Source: Puffinus mauretanicus
Lineage: Eukaryota; Chordata; Aves; Procellariiformes; Procellariidae
Length of the DNA: 64,000 nucleotides
Assembly (NCBI GenBank): GCA_023333565.1
Contig: JAJKFH010002781.1
Span: 638,501 to 702,500 of the forward strand
Reading direction: 5' to 3'
Below are positions 1 through 11,018 of this stretch, piece by piece; position 1 is the first letter of the stretch; every line of letters begins with the position of its first letter. The position numbers and the translations under genes are program-made. A model generated the notes under the pieces. That model was not told the DNA's origin. It saw only the letters and a list, made by a program, of their open reading frames with translations, and made no database searches.

Positions 1-539
1 GGAACATTGTAAGTGCAGCTAGTTTAAAAGCCTTCCTTTAGCAATGGCATGACATTTTCCAACAACAGATTTTAAAAGCTTAAAGGATCCCTTCTTTTCC
101 TCTTTCCTCTCTTTACTTCTATCCTGTGTTGTGGATGACTGTGCATGACTTGTGTTTTCCAGATCCTATGGTGAAGTTGAAAAATTTATTTTATAAGCTA
201 AGAAAAATCTTTTAAAAAGAAATAACAATATGCAAAACTGGATTTTTGTTTTCAGGATCTCTTCAATATCTAATCCTGTTCCACCTACTCTGGATATAAG
301 ACTGCTACTACAAACAAATATTGGAATTAAAGATGGGGAAATGTGAATGAAAAATGAAAAAACCAATCCATATTGCTTAGCTATTGTCCTTGTTAATTTT
401 TAAGACTATTCTTGTTAGCTGATATGTGAAGTTCATCTTCCTTGTCAGTTATCATCCTATGGACAAGTAATGCACTTGCTGTGTTTTCAAATAAGAACTC
501 ATACTAGGTAGTTTTAGTGTCTGCACTAAAGGGAGGCTG
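1..539. other. AT-rich sequence, nothing recognised
   Basis: Short stop-rich frames only on both strands. I see no repeat family, splice-flanked open frame or RNA gene here. It precedes the old CR1 fragment that begins near 540. Confidence 0.5.
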
Positions 540-1700
540 TTCAGAAGCTTGTCTCAAGTATCTATATCTGGAAACAAGAGGAACTGGAAGTACATGTGCA
601 GTCTCAGGGCTATGATGTGATGGGAGCCATGGGCACCTGCCACACGTGAGTGGAGCACAGTCCTTGGTGGGTACAGGCTCTTTGAAAGGGCTGAGCAATA
701 AAAAGAGGAAGGGGAGTTGTGCTCTACGGAAAGGCATGACCTGACTGCACCGAGCTCCAGTGCCAAACAGGAGGCATGTCGGTCAAGACCTGACCAAAGT
801 CAGAGGGAAGTAATTTCAGTGGTATCATCACTGGGATATGTTGCAAACTGCCTGAAGTGGGTTTGGGTTCCCACCCAGAATTTGTGGAAGGGTCCTGACC
901 ATGGGCCCTAGTCTTCATGGGAGATAACACCCACACAGCAATCTTCTGAGAGTGCACCATGGCTTTGTGCAGCAATCCAAGAAGTTTCTAAATTGTGTTG
1001 GTGACAATTTCCTAATGAAAATGCTAGAGGGGGTGAGCAGGAGTAATGCTCTGTTTGCCTAGTGTTTACAAACAAGGAAGAATGACAAAGGTGGTCATAG
1101 GTGGCAGGGTGGGCTGCAGCAACCAGAAAATGGTGGCGTTCAGGACCCAGAAGAAAACTGGGCAAGTGAATAGCAGAGTTAGGTCTCTGAGCTGTGGGAT
1201 ATTAGACTCTGGGCTATTCTGGAAGCTGCTAGACAGAATCCCTGGGGCAAGCTGACCAACGGGAGAAGTACCCAGGAGAGCTGTTTGGTTTTTGAGAAAA
1301 AATTATTTGAAGGTTAGGAACAAATCACCCCATTGTGGAGGAACACTTGGAATTTTGTCAGAGGCTTCTGAATTCAAGAGGAAAATGGGAGGATATAGGA
1401 GGTGGAAACAAGGACCACCAGAGATGTATGTAAGCATTGCTCTGACACTTTGGGTGAAATCAAGGATAGTCAGCCTCACCTAAGTTTTTGGAAAGATCAT
1501 AAAGCACATTTTCACAGAATTAATTTCCAAACATGTGAAGGACAGGTAGATAATTAGTGACAGTCAACTCAGATTTACCAATGGAAATTCCTTCTTGTCC
1601 GACCTGGTGACCTTCTGTGATGAAAAAAACTGTCTGTGTAGGTGTGATGAGAGAGGTGGATGTGATATACTTAGTACTGCTCATAAGCAACGATGTGTTC
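540..1700 (+). mobile_element. Old CR1 LINE fragment (ORF2 endonuclease to early RT)
   Basis: Degenerate copy of a CR1 ORF2, recognised by aligning it by eye with the better preserved CR1 at 28630-32883. The stretch 560-760 matches the endonuclease region with the 'tacaggctcttt' block. About 870-930 matches the segment before the GDFN motif. Then 955-1075 corresponds to the region around 30515-30625, and 1100-1130 to the endonuclease histidine block, where the Asp-His pair has become Asn-Gln. The stretch 1190-1250 matches the linker around 30740-30800. Sequence between the linker and RT is largely missing. RT similarity resumes near 1460-1690 and stops just after the 'DVIYL' region. Every frame is interrupted. 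Ends are approximate. It is older than the 28.6-kb copy because it is much more diverged. Confidence 0.8.
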
Positions 1701-4700
1701 CTGTTCAAATGAATACCATCTGATAGCATAAATGTTTTTCAATCTTTTTTGGTAAATTATCATAGAATAATTAAAAAAAAAAATTAATTCCAAATGACAT
1801 CTGAACTCTCTAATTGCACTTCCAGAAATTTCCCTTAACAATGTGCAGTTTAAAAAAGAAACTCCCAGAGCTAAGCACTGTTAAAAACCACTTCACTTTG
1901 TCCCAGTCCTTTCAAAAAGGTAGAATATTTTCTTTGCTTAAATATTTCCCATTAGCAGCATATTCGTATGAAATGTCAAAGAGATAATATGAATAAATAA
2001 ATAAATAATTCCCCCCCCCCCCGCTCATACTTAACTTTCCTCTTTTCCAGTGATGCCAGCAGCTTCTTAGCTCTGATTCTGAGGTATTTTCCTTCCTGCT
2101 ATATCCGAGCAAATTAGATCAATTTAAGCATGGAGTCCCATCATGAAGAGTCAGATAAAATATGAGCTTCCTTATCCTCTGTAGGACTAAAAGCTTTTCC
2201 TCTAGCTTTGATCATTTGGGTAGTGATATAAAAACGAGTAAGCTTTAACTGGAGAGACTCAAAATGGACTCCACAAGTGCCAGAGGGAGATTCAGAAAAT
2301 TAAATTATTATCTAAACTGCCAAATATGGAATATTTCTCAGCATTTACCTTTTGAATAGGCTTTAAACCTGAGAAATATGTTTATTGACAGATGTTTCAG
2401 CAAGGCACCACAGTTACTATGCTTACAGACTCGAGTTATACCTATGATTGTATTTCTGATTCTTATTATTTATAGTGACTTTGAAGAACAATGAAGAACA
2501 AGTCCTTATTGTGCTTGACACATGAAACTGCTGTAAAATGAGTCCAGAAAGAATAAAAAGGAGAGCTTTATGGACAGCTCTCAGAAACAGCTGGCCTTCA
2601 AGTAAATTCCTCTGCAATATTAACCAGAAACTGAAGAATAGAAAATGGGAATTTGTGACAAAATATTTCCTGAGATACGTACTGTAGATTTTTAAAGGTA
2701 GAGTGGTTTATATGGAGAAAACATTTCATACTGAGCAAAGCCAGTTATTACATAAGGATGTTCTTCTCTGTTGTTTCAGTTGCCCCCTGTTTCCTGTCCT
2801 TAAATCAGCAATACTCTACTGGTATAAAAGTAAAGAACTGTAACCTATTATCTGAATCAAACCCATTAGTAGGCAAATGCAGACAGCACATTTTCATAGA
2901 TAAGAAATCCCATTTCAAAAAACTTGCTAATTTCTTTTTTCTGCATTTGTATATGCACATGTGTGCATGTTAAGTCTGAACATGCACTAAGTGCTTAAAA
3001 TGACATACATACTATTTTCAGAAATTCCATTGCTATCTAATTAGTTCAAGTATTTGTGCATGTCATCTATCTTTTTCATTGTGCTAGTGCATATGTACCA
3101 GCAATTGGAGAAAACAGCTTTATCTCCCTGGTTAGGTTTATTTTTCTTAATAGAAGAGAAAGAAAAAATAAAAAAAAAAGCTGCTGACTTGCTTCATAAT
3201 CTCATGATTTATTCTGTGGGTATGTTTTATTGCACAGTGTCGTGCATGGTAGCATTTGGATACACTTTCTCTTTTCCAGATGTGCCTTTATTCCTTTACT
3301 TGTTTTGCAGTTTTCTTCTGACTTTATGCAACCTTGTGTGGGTTACGAATAATTGGCTGAAGATGCCTGGTCAGACTGAGCATTTCTTTGGTTTTGTAAC
3401 TTTAATTGACAAGAGAACAGCAAATAAGAACAAACCTACAAATACTCTGAGATGGCCATAACAAGCAAAACTTAGCAGATGGTACACTAATTTCTCATCA
3501 TGATCTCTCGAACCATCTAATGCATCCAACTTGCAGTAAGTCTGCATGTTTCTGTAAACTATATGAGAGAACAGGTTCACTAAGGATAAATCTAAACCAT
3601 CGGCAAGATTTACCTTACAGTGCTTCCTGATTTCCCCCAGTTATCCAGACTAGGGAGCTGGCTAGTCTGTATGCCACATCTACCTTAATCTTTCATGCCT
3701 GGACTTCCATCTCATTGAAATCAGGCTGTGAATAAGGAGAGAGGCTAACGTGTGCCCAGGACTCATCTCTTCAGAAGGTAGGGAATAGTTAAGTCATGTA
3801 GTCAGGCCTCTTGTTTGAATGTAGACTTTATGGGACCATCAGTGATGCTATTTCACATTCTTTTGCAAAGCTAGAAACATTGTCCTTGTTACATATAGTT
3901 GAAATTTTGCACAGAGCTCAAATTTTTCTAATGAGAAAATTTAAGAAAATGCTGAAGTGGAGAGATAGCATAGCTCCATTGAAGCAGTGTTAATTCATAC
4001 CAGCAGGCAGTCTGGTCCTGCAAATCAGATTGGCTTATGGGCCGCATCCTGGTTACAAGGTACCATCAGGTTTGCTGACAAATCAGGCATGCTTTCTGCC
4101 ACAAAAAGCCCACAGACTGAAACCCAGACTACTTGAGAAAAAGCAAATAAAAGTGCTATGGCATATGGGGATTTTTCCTCTCCTTTCCCGGCAGAACCAG
4201 ATCCACAGTGATTCCTCCACCCTGTTTTTACCAGCCCTTTTGTATCTTCCTTGGTTTTATTCTTTATGAAAACAGCTGCAGAGCTATACTGGGATAAAAA
4301 GTCATTAGTCATAAAAGAGGAACTTACACATGTTTAGGAGATGTAGAGTGTCTACTAAAATGAGAAAATTGGGAAGATGAAGATAAAAACTTGTTTTCTT
4401 AATGTCCAGCAGCATCTTGAACTATACTCAGAAAAGAAAAATAATTAAATGAACAAGAACTGCCAAAAGCCAATGGCTCTACCTTGCTTCTCAGTCTTCT
4501 AACTCCTTTATTTAATAAATGCTCTACTCTGAATACAGAGATTAATAAAAAGTTCTTGATAGAGATTAACATTTTGTTCAATATTCATTGTTTCACCTGA
4601 TATAAAATGGAAACTGGAAGCACTTTGTTAAATGGACTGAAAATTTGAAAGGTTGTGTAATTTCACTGTACCTTCTATAAGTATCTCTTGAACATTAATC

Positions 4701-4797
4701 TGAAAAGCTGTTTTGTAGCTGCCAAAAGCACTTTATCCTCAGGGATACCTGCACACCTTCCAGTCCAACAATATGGTACAGTGACTATATCTTCCCA
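1701..4797. other. AT-rich non-coding stretch with small simple repeats
   Basis: No recognised gene or transposon. It contains a short AATA run followed by twelve consecutive C at 2011-2022. The longest open frame, 3054-3461 (+, 135 codons, TTG start, first ATG at 3060), encodes a hydrophobic, low-complexity peptide with no domain I recognise. It lies in AT-rich DNA and is most likely fortuitous. Confidence 0.5.
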
Positions 4798-5037
4798 TCC
4801 CCTCTCCCCCCTCTCCTCCCCTCTCCTCCCCTTCCCTCCCCTCCCCTCCCCTCCCCTCTCCTCTCCTCTCCTCCTCTCCTCTCCTCTCCTCTCCTCTCCT
4901 CTCCTCTCCTCTCCTCTCCTCTCCTCCTCCCTCCTCCCCTCTCCTCTCCTCTCCTCTCCTCTCCTCTCCTCTCCTCTCCTCTCCTCTCCTCTCCTCTCCT
5001 CTCCTCTCCTCTCCTCTCCTCTCCTCTCCTCTCCTCC
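4798..5037 (+). repeat. 240-nt pure pyrimidine tract, mainly (CTCTC)n
   Basis: All 240 bases on the plus strand are C or T. The 5' third is irregular C-rich CCCTC/CTCTC, and the rest is mostly perfect pentamer CTCTC, with an irregular CTCCTCC block near 4920-4940. The complementary strand is pure purine (GAGAG). Long open frames on both strands here (repeats of SSPLL or RRGEE) are artefacts of the repeat. Homopurine-homopyrimidine tracts with mirror symmetry can form intramolecular triplexes, which is established for such sequences generally. Whether this one does is inference. Confidence 0.97.
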
Positions 5038-5086
5038 ATTTCATTTCATTTCATTTCATTTCATTTCATTTCATTTCATTTCATTT
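5037..5086 (+). repeat. (CATTT)10 microsatellite
   Basis: Ten uninterrupted CATTT pentamers directly abut the pyrimidine tract and share its last C. The two arrays therefore form a compound pentanucleotide microsatellite with a clean unit switch. Confidence 0.97.
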
Positions 5087-8000
5087 CCAGTGATTTATGG
5101 TTTTAAAGGTAGAATCCTGTCACACCTGGTTGGAGCAGGCAGCATGTGCTGCATGGAGGGAAGGGGGAAGGACCGCAAGGGAGTGCCGAGCATGCATGAA
5201 AAGAACTTTTACACATAAGGAGAATTCTGGGTTTGCAACGACCATGTAAAGAAATGCCTGGAGCACAAAAGGTAGAAATATGCTGAAATATAGGAAAAGA
5301 TAAGGTTGCTGAAACAGAACGGTATCAAATAGTTTCCATTGACAGTACTACTGTTGGAATTTAGGACTTCATTCTTGTAACGTCTAAATCTAGCTACTCC
5401 AACATCTTTAGGACAGTCAGTATATTCTTACCTTTGTCTCTCTTTGTTAAAATGTCTTTCTATGGTGCAGTCAAAAGTTGAACTTCCTATCTGCTGTATA
5501 TTCCATGTAGAAGGACCTGCTCTAAAAGAGCACTGTGTTTTGAATTATTTTCTTTCTTTTAAATAATTATAGTTCAAGTGTCACTAGGACATCGATATCT
5601 TTCTGTAAAGTCTTTAAATTGTATTTATTTTTCTATATGTACAGAGGGCTGGTAGTAGCTGATGCAAATAAGGTTAGAAGATGTCAGAAGATGCCCACTA
5701 TGTCAAATACAACATTGTTGTTTTCATGTGGTTTTGTTTAAATTTTAGTCAGCTTTATCTTAGTTTCCACTGGTGGGGTGGAAAACTGACAAACTTAGTC
5801 AGTTTTGCAAAAATGTTTGGTCTTGTAAAGCACAGATAACATTTCAGAAACCTTTTCTCCTAGGAGAAATATATATTTTTTCTGGTTCATATGATGGTTA
5901 AAAATGTTAAAATTCTCATAGAATGGAAATTCCATGTTACAGCCCATTTGAGCTTTGGGATGCTGGCAGATTACTTTGGACTCTGATCATTGGACACGTT
6001 GTTCCTGAAAGCGGAGTTCAGATCCTTGTCTTTCATAAACAGACAAGCACAAGTACTCTATGATATGATAGTTTTCTTTAGAAAGCTGTAATTCCTCTCT
6101 TCCCCTCCCTCAGTTGGTGCACTAGTTCTTATGACAGAGAGAAGAGTAGGAAATCTTTTCATTTCATGTATGAAATTTCTCAGTTGAATTGCCTTGAGGT
6201 TTTTTTTTCTTTTTTTTCCCCCTTTTTTTTCTCTCTGAGGCTATGAGTGGGTGGCATCAAAAAAGCAGCATTTACTGTTACTATGGTAAAGTATTGAACT
6301 TCACTGTAGTGCTTACTGAATCGGAGATATTTAGAGGAATAGGTAATAAAAAAGTGTTCATTTTATTCACCATCTCCGTTATACATCAGTATATAAAAAT
6401 ATCTTTTTAATCTCAAAAGAAATAGCCCAACTGTACATTCATGACATAACCACCTGCTGGCCATTAAGTATCTGATTGGCAGTTTCTGAATTTTGTTTCT
6501 GGATTTCTCATTATGTAATCTTTGGGATGAGCAAAGAAGGGAGTGAAAAGCAGACTGTACTCTCCCACTAATACTGAGGGTCCTGAAATAACAAATTGTC
6601 TGTTAAAATATTATTTGTTGAATGGATTTAAAGATGTGGGTTTTAGCATCCTGTTTCTTTTCCTATTATGACTCACCATTAGTGTCTGAAAGCAAGAGAG
6701 GATATAAGATATCAAGCAATAGTGATGTAGTAGGGATTTCCAGGATAACTATAACCGGTTCAATATGTCTACATGTGTGTAGATATATTTTTTGCTGCCA
6801 AACAATGTTAGCTTGGGACCCAGAAGCCCCATCTATCTTTGCTTCTCAACAAAGACAAATTAGCCTGGACAAACATAGCAGCACAAGGCTGATTCAGGTA
6901 TGTTGTGTCTAGCACTGGAGCTAGCACACCCAAAGAGACCTTGGGTAGCTCTCTGTGTCTTTCCTTTGCCTCTTAGAGCAATAACATAAGAAACTGCAAA
7001 GGGAGACAGTTATTGATTTGCTCTTAGAGCCAGATCAAATAAGTCAGATGAGTTATCGGCTTCTTTCTGAAGCTGAGAGCTATGAGCAGGGATGGAAGAT
7101 TTTGAAAGGCACCCAAACTTATAAGATAGCCAAGACTAAGGTTTATATTTTCTTAGTTCTAGTGACACCAACAACAGAGGCAAGGAGCAAACTTGCCTAG
7201 AGCAAGCTTGCCTAGAGCAGTGCTTCTAGAACTTAAGATGGATATTTAAAAAATTTGTTTTCATAAAGCTCCTTCGTAGGAAGAGGATGGCAATGGAGAG
7301 GAAGGAGTGTGACCCCTTAGATAAGGGATAGTATGAAAGACTAAGACCAACTATGCCTATTTTTCATCTTCCTGTAACTAGAGATTAAAGAAAGCAGCTA
7401 TGTTTTCCTCCTAAGTTCTATTGTACGTAGGTGTAAGACAGAAGATTTACTTAATGTTTTCTTTTATTGGGTAAGCATCACCAAGAAACTGCTGAGGTGT
7501 AGGAGGCCTGTATTCCTATCACACTTGGCTGCTTTAAAAAGGAAAAATTTGACCCTATAAATGCACATTTTAAAACCAGTCTGTGAAGGAATGACCATGA
7601 AACAATAATAGAATAAATGTCAGATGAATACTACAATTTGTCAAACTGGTATTTAAGATAATGCAATTCTTTAAATGTTGCCAGTCAATGACAAAGTGAC
7701 AAATTTTCTTATCTTTGTTATGAAATGTTATGAGTATTCCTGTATACTCAAGGACTAACCGTTACAGAATATATATAAACTAATTGATATCTTTTTGCAT
7801 TGTGCATTAAAACATTGATCACTTCAAATTTGCTTTTACTTAAAAAGCAGTTGGTGATTTCTGTTTGTCATGGAGGAAAATGGAAGAAAATATAAACATC
7901 TAGGCTGTCTAACTATCTATCTAACTGGAGAAGAGTTGGCCATTTAGCAACAAAAGAAACGTGGACACACATATGTTGATAAATATTAATTTCAAAATCA

Positions 8001-9790
8001 TCAGGTAAAAACTTGATATTTTATTTGATAAGAAAATCACCTTACATAGAAATTTTGCACCAGGCAAAGAAACTAGCCAAATCCATTCAAACCAACACAT
8101 TTTAAAAATACTTAGAAAGACACAGTAGACAGATTATACGTTGATTTGATATTGCATATAATGTAATAAGAAATCTTTTGAGTTAATCGATGTGTAGAGA
8201 AAATATATGTGTAGGATTTTTAAAATGAGCAGAGCTACTATTTCTATCATGTTACTGCCATATGTGATAGCTTTCAAAAAAACCGTGAACGTATAAACAT
8301 TTCAGAAAGCTTTTTGTCCTCTTTTTTTTCTATTTCACAGGTCACATGTTCTATGAGGGTGACACCTGAGTCAGAAGTTTCTGTCACAGAGATTAGTTTG
8401 TCTACCAAAAACATTAAATCACCAGTTAAGCAAGACCATTTTTGGAAGAAACAGTCATTTCATTAAAGAGACATATCAGCTTATGCAAAGTTAAACAGAT
8501 AATGCAGTTGACATAATTTCTCAAGCTTAAATATTCATTAGTTCTTTATAATGACAAATAGTTCCATAAGCAATGAAACTAACAAATATGTCTGAATTTA
8601 AAAAGAGAACTTATTTTTTGTCAAGTTAAATTAACTTGTCTTCCAGGTTCTTATGGGGCCTGACAGAGAGCTGCACAGATTGTGACCATGTAAGTGTTTT
8701 TCCATGCTAACAGTAACAATAATAATGAAATAAGTTATGATATTTTCTATTTAGAACTAAATGATAGGGGAAATATTTTTTCCCCTTGGATATCAATTTT
8801 GATAAGAGAAAGCATCTCTAAAATTGATTAAAATGAAGCATAAGGCCTGGAATTTCTAAAGACACTGTGTTACTGTATATGCCATTCATCTCACAGGAAT
8901 GAATTTAGCTTACTGTATTTATTTTGCAACCATCTTATAGTTCTGGTTCCAGTAAGACAAGTTATTGGAAGGACAATAAAGCATATGCTGAAATTCCGGA
9001 GAAAAGAGTATTTTCACAGAATACTTAGAGATTGCATCACTCCAGTTCAAAGTGTAGCAGCCTCCCAGCTGAGAATAAATAAGGGTCAGATAAGCTGCCA
9101 GAAGATATTTAGGAATCAGTTTGATTCCAGGATGAGCAGAGTAATTTATCTTGGCTCCCAAAGGAGGATGCAGCACAGGAGAAAACACCTGAAGTTGTAT
9201 TATGAAGATATGGTGACAGGTTTGGGCTTTTGGTGTGAGGCCTTTGATTTAGCCTTGGAAGCCTAGCAAATAGCATTTCATAGTATGTCTGAAATACTCA
9301 AAAACTCTTCTGATTTGGGTTATGGAAACATGTCACTTGAGATGTACTCCTCCACCATGTTCAAAGAATTACACATACTTCGTTTTGCCAAGACTGACTG
9401 AATAACAAAAAGAGATTTGTGTAATAAATATTATGTAATAAATAAAATAATAATAAATATTATTTTCTATACTAGAAATATATTTTTCTATACTGAAAAT
9501 TAAATCACTTCCATGGCAATATTAAAACTGAAATTTGCCATTTTGACTCAGAGTTTTATCATTTCAACAGTCTTGCTTTTCAGTCATTATGAGCTACAAA
9601 ACTTGCATTTGCACATTCATGGTATGATACCTGCAATTCTGACACTGCCAAGGCTACAAAAAGCTTCTGCTTAGCAACTTTTTGAATTCTTAAATACACT
9701 GGGAGAACTTACTGTTTACAGGAGGTCCCAGGGATGAGATATTAATTTGTGAACTCGAATAGTGTTTGAATTACACAGGAATACACAGGA
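5087..9790. other. AT-rich intron-like or intergenic stretch
   Basis: No transposon recognised. It holds a T-rich run near 6200-6230, a short local duplication near 7189-7220 ('cttgcctagagc' twice), and an AT-rich tandem-like patch near 9420-9490. Two weak exon-like segments (8341-8466 and 8647-8689) are listed separately. Immediately before the provirus there is a 10-bp tandem duplication (acacaggaat twice, about 9773-9792). Confidence 0.5.
8647..8689 (+). other. Candidate internal exon (43 nt)
   Basis: A pyrimidine-rich acceptor (cttgtcttccag, ending 8646) is followed by 43 nt and a consensus donor, CAT|GTAAGT at 8690. Only one of three frames is open: one leading base and then 14 codons reading FLWGLTESCTDCDH. 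The other two frames meet TGA. The peptide has two close cysteines but I do not recognise it. Acceptor and donor together are better than expected by chance over so short a span, but a 43-nt open frame alone is weak evidence. It could equally be a decoy exon. Confidence 0.25.
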
Positions 9791-9795
9791 ATAAT
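9791..9795 (+). repeat. Target-site duplication, left copy (ATAAT)
   Basis: Five bases directly before the TG of the 5' LTR, identical to the five bases after the 3' LTR. Five-base duplications fit ERV-L-type integration. Confidence 0.9.
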
Positions 9796-10312
9796 TGTCC
9801 TGGTTTCGGCTGGGATAGGGTTAAATTTCTTCCTAGTGCTGTGTTTTGGATTTAGTATGAGGAGAATGTTGATAACACACTGATGTTTTCAGTTGTTGCT
9901 AAGTGCCCTCCTAATCCAAGGACAGCTCCCGTGCCTACTGACTGAGCTAGGTACACAAGATGGGAGGGAACATGATCAGGACAGCCAGCCCAGCTGGCTA
10001 ATGGGGTATTCCATACCATGTGATGTCATGCTCAGTATATGAAGAGTAGGCGTGATCCAGGAAGTACCGATCGCTACTTGGTTATCGGTCAGCGCGGGTG
10101 GTGAGCAATTGCATTGTGCATCACTCATTTGTATATTTTATCATTATCATTATTATTTTCCCTTTTTTTCCGTTCTATTAAACTGTCTTTATCTCAACTC
10201 ACGAGTTTTCCTCACTCTTACCCTTCCGATTCTCTCCCCGTCCCGCTGGGGGTGGGGGGAGTGAGTGAGCGGCTGCGTGGTATTTGGCTGCCTGCCAGGT
10301 TAAACCACGACA
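9796..10312 (+). repeat. 5' LTR (517 bp)
   Basis: TG...CA-bounded repeat. U3 contains a CRE-like octamer in the altered form TGATGTCA at 10021-10028 and a TATA-like TATATGAA at 10036-10043. An ATTAAA at 10177-10182 is a plausible polyadenylation signal. Compared with the 3' LTR it differs in U3 (A for G in the 'cctaatcc' stretch, T for C in the CRE, two adjacent changes after the TATA box) and lacks one C at the end of the T/C run near 10170. Confidence 0.95.
10021..10043 (+). promoter_or_regulatory. 5' LTR core promoter: altered CRE and TATA-like box
   Basis: TGATGTCA lies 7 bp upstream of TATATGAA. The same place in the 3' LTR carries the perfect palindrome TGACGTCA. The change is a C-to-T at a CpG, the typical outcome of methyl-cytosine deamination. 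Promoter function is inferred from motif and position only. Confidence 0.55.
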
Positions 10313-10320
10313 GTCCTTTT

Positions 10321-10338
10321 TGGCGCCCAACGTGGGGC
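10321..10338 (+). promoter_or_regulatory. Primer binding site, tRNA-Lys1,2 type
   Basis: TGGCGCCCAACGTGGGGC is the 18-nt sequence known to pair with the 3' end of tRNA-Lys1,2 in other retroviruses. It starts 8 nt after the LTR end rather than the usual 2-3 nt. The LTR end is fixed independently by the 3' LTR boundary and the target duplication, so the offset looks real. Confidence 0.9.
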
Positions 10339-10424
10339 TCGAAGGGTTGAGATAACGACACATCTGACCCGAACGGGTTAAAACAAATTTGTTATAAGCA
10401 TTCATTATATCAGTTTAGTACTCG

Positions 10425-11018
10425 ATGTTCACAATGTTTATTTATTTGCTCTCAGAGTTGTTGGATCTGTTTTTGGAGTTGTGGTATATAGCACCTTACT
10501 GGCTGTCTATACTGCTGATTATCAGTTTGTATGTGGGGTTGATCATCTCTGGGAAATGGATTAAGGTCATTGCTTTGCTATACTGTGTGATCTGGTTTTA
10601 TGTTATGATAAAATTATTGGTCACGAGCCTGTACTCAGCACTGCCATCATTCCTGTTCTTCGGGAGCTATCTTTTGGAAACTATTAATAATTACACTTCT
10701 TACGTCTTCACCTCAGAGGATGAATTTAGTGGGGAGACAGGATGGGACACTTTCTCCCACTTGTTCACCTTCCCTTCCATATCTTCAGAAACTCCTTTTT
10801 CTTCTATCCTCTTCATGAAGATGTCCACGACATTCCCCGAGAATTTTGAATATCCTTGGGATGTTCAAACGAGCATGTTCATATTGCTATGTCTTCTGAA
10901 TGTGGTTCAGGCCTTGTTTAGAGTTAAACAACTATTCAGGAATAAAATGGCAAGATGGACGTCGTCAGATCCCAACAGATGTGATCAACAAAATAACAGC
11001 CATGTCCCCACCAACTAG
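10425..11018 (+). CDS. Unrecognised hydrophobic ORF in the provirus 5' region
   Basis: An open frame of 197 codons starts with ATG 86 bp after the primer binding site, where gag would be expected. Residues 4-20 form a leucine-rich, partly amphipathic stretch. Residues 25-43 and 47-68 look like two membrane spans separated by a short GKW turn. Residues 90-145 are polar and Ser/Thr-rich, with acidic residues near 98-104. Residues 150-165 are hydrophobic again. From about residue 172 the frame runs out of phase over pol sequence, so the C-terminal 25 or so residues are probably a by-product of the internal deletion. I see no gag motifs (major homology region, zinc knuckle) and no envelope-type cleavage site. 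I cannot assign a function. It may be a remnant of an accessory or leader gene, or host sequence picked up during rearrangement. Confidence 0.5.
   Translation: MFTMFIYLLSELLDLFLELWYIAPYWLSILLIISLYVGLIISGKWIKVIALLYCVIWFYVMIKLLVTSLYSALPSFLFFGSYLLETINNYTSYVFTSEDEFSGETGWDTFSHLFTFPSISSETPFSSILFMKMSTTFPENFEYPWDVQTSMFILLCLLNVVQALFRVKQLFRNKMARWTSSDPNRCDQQNNSHVPTN

Noticed and set aside
3054..3461. 135-codon plus-strand frame with hydrophobic segments
   Set aside because: TTG start, no domain, no splice or promoter context, AT-rich low-complexity composition. Most likely chance.
4688..5218. Long frames on both strands (176 codons plus, 101 codons minus) over the pyrimidine tract
   Set aside because: The peptides are pure repeats (SSPLL, RRGEE) produced by the pentanucleotide array and are not genes.
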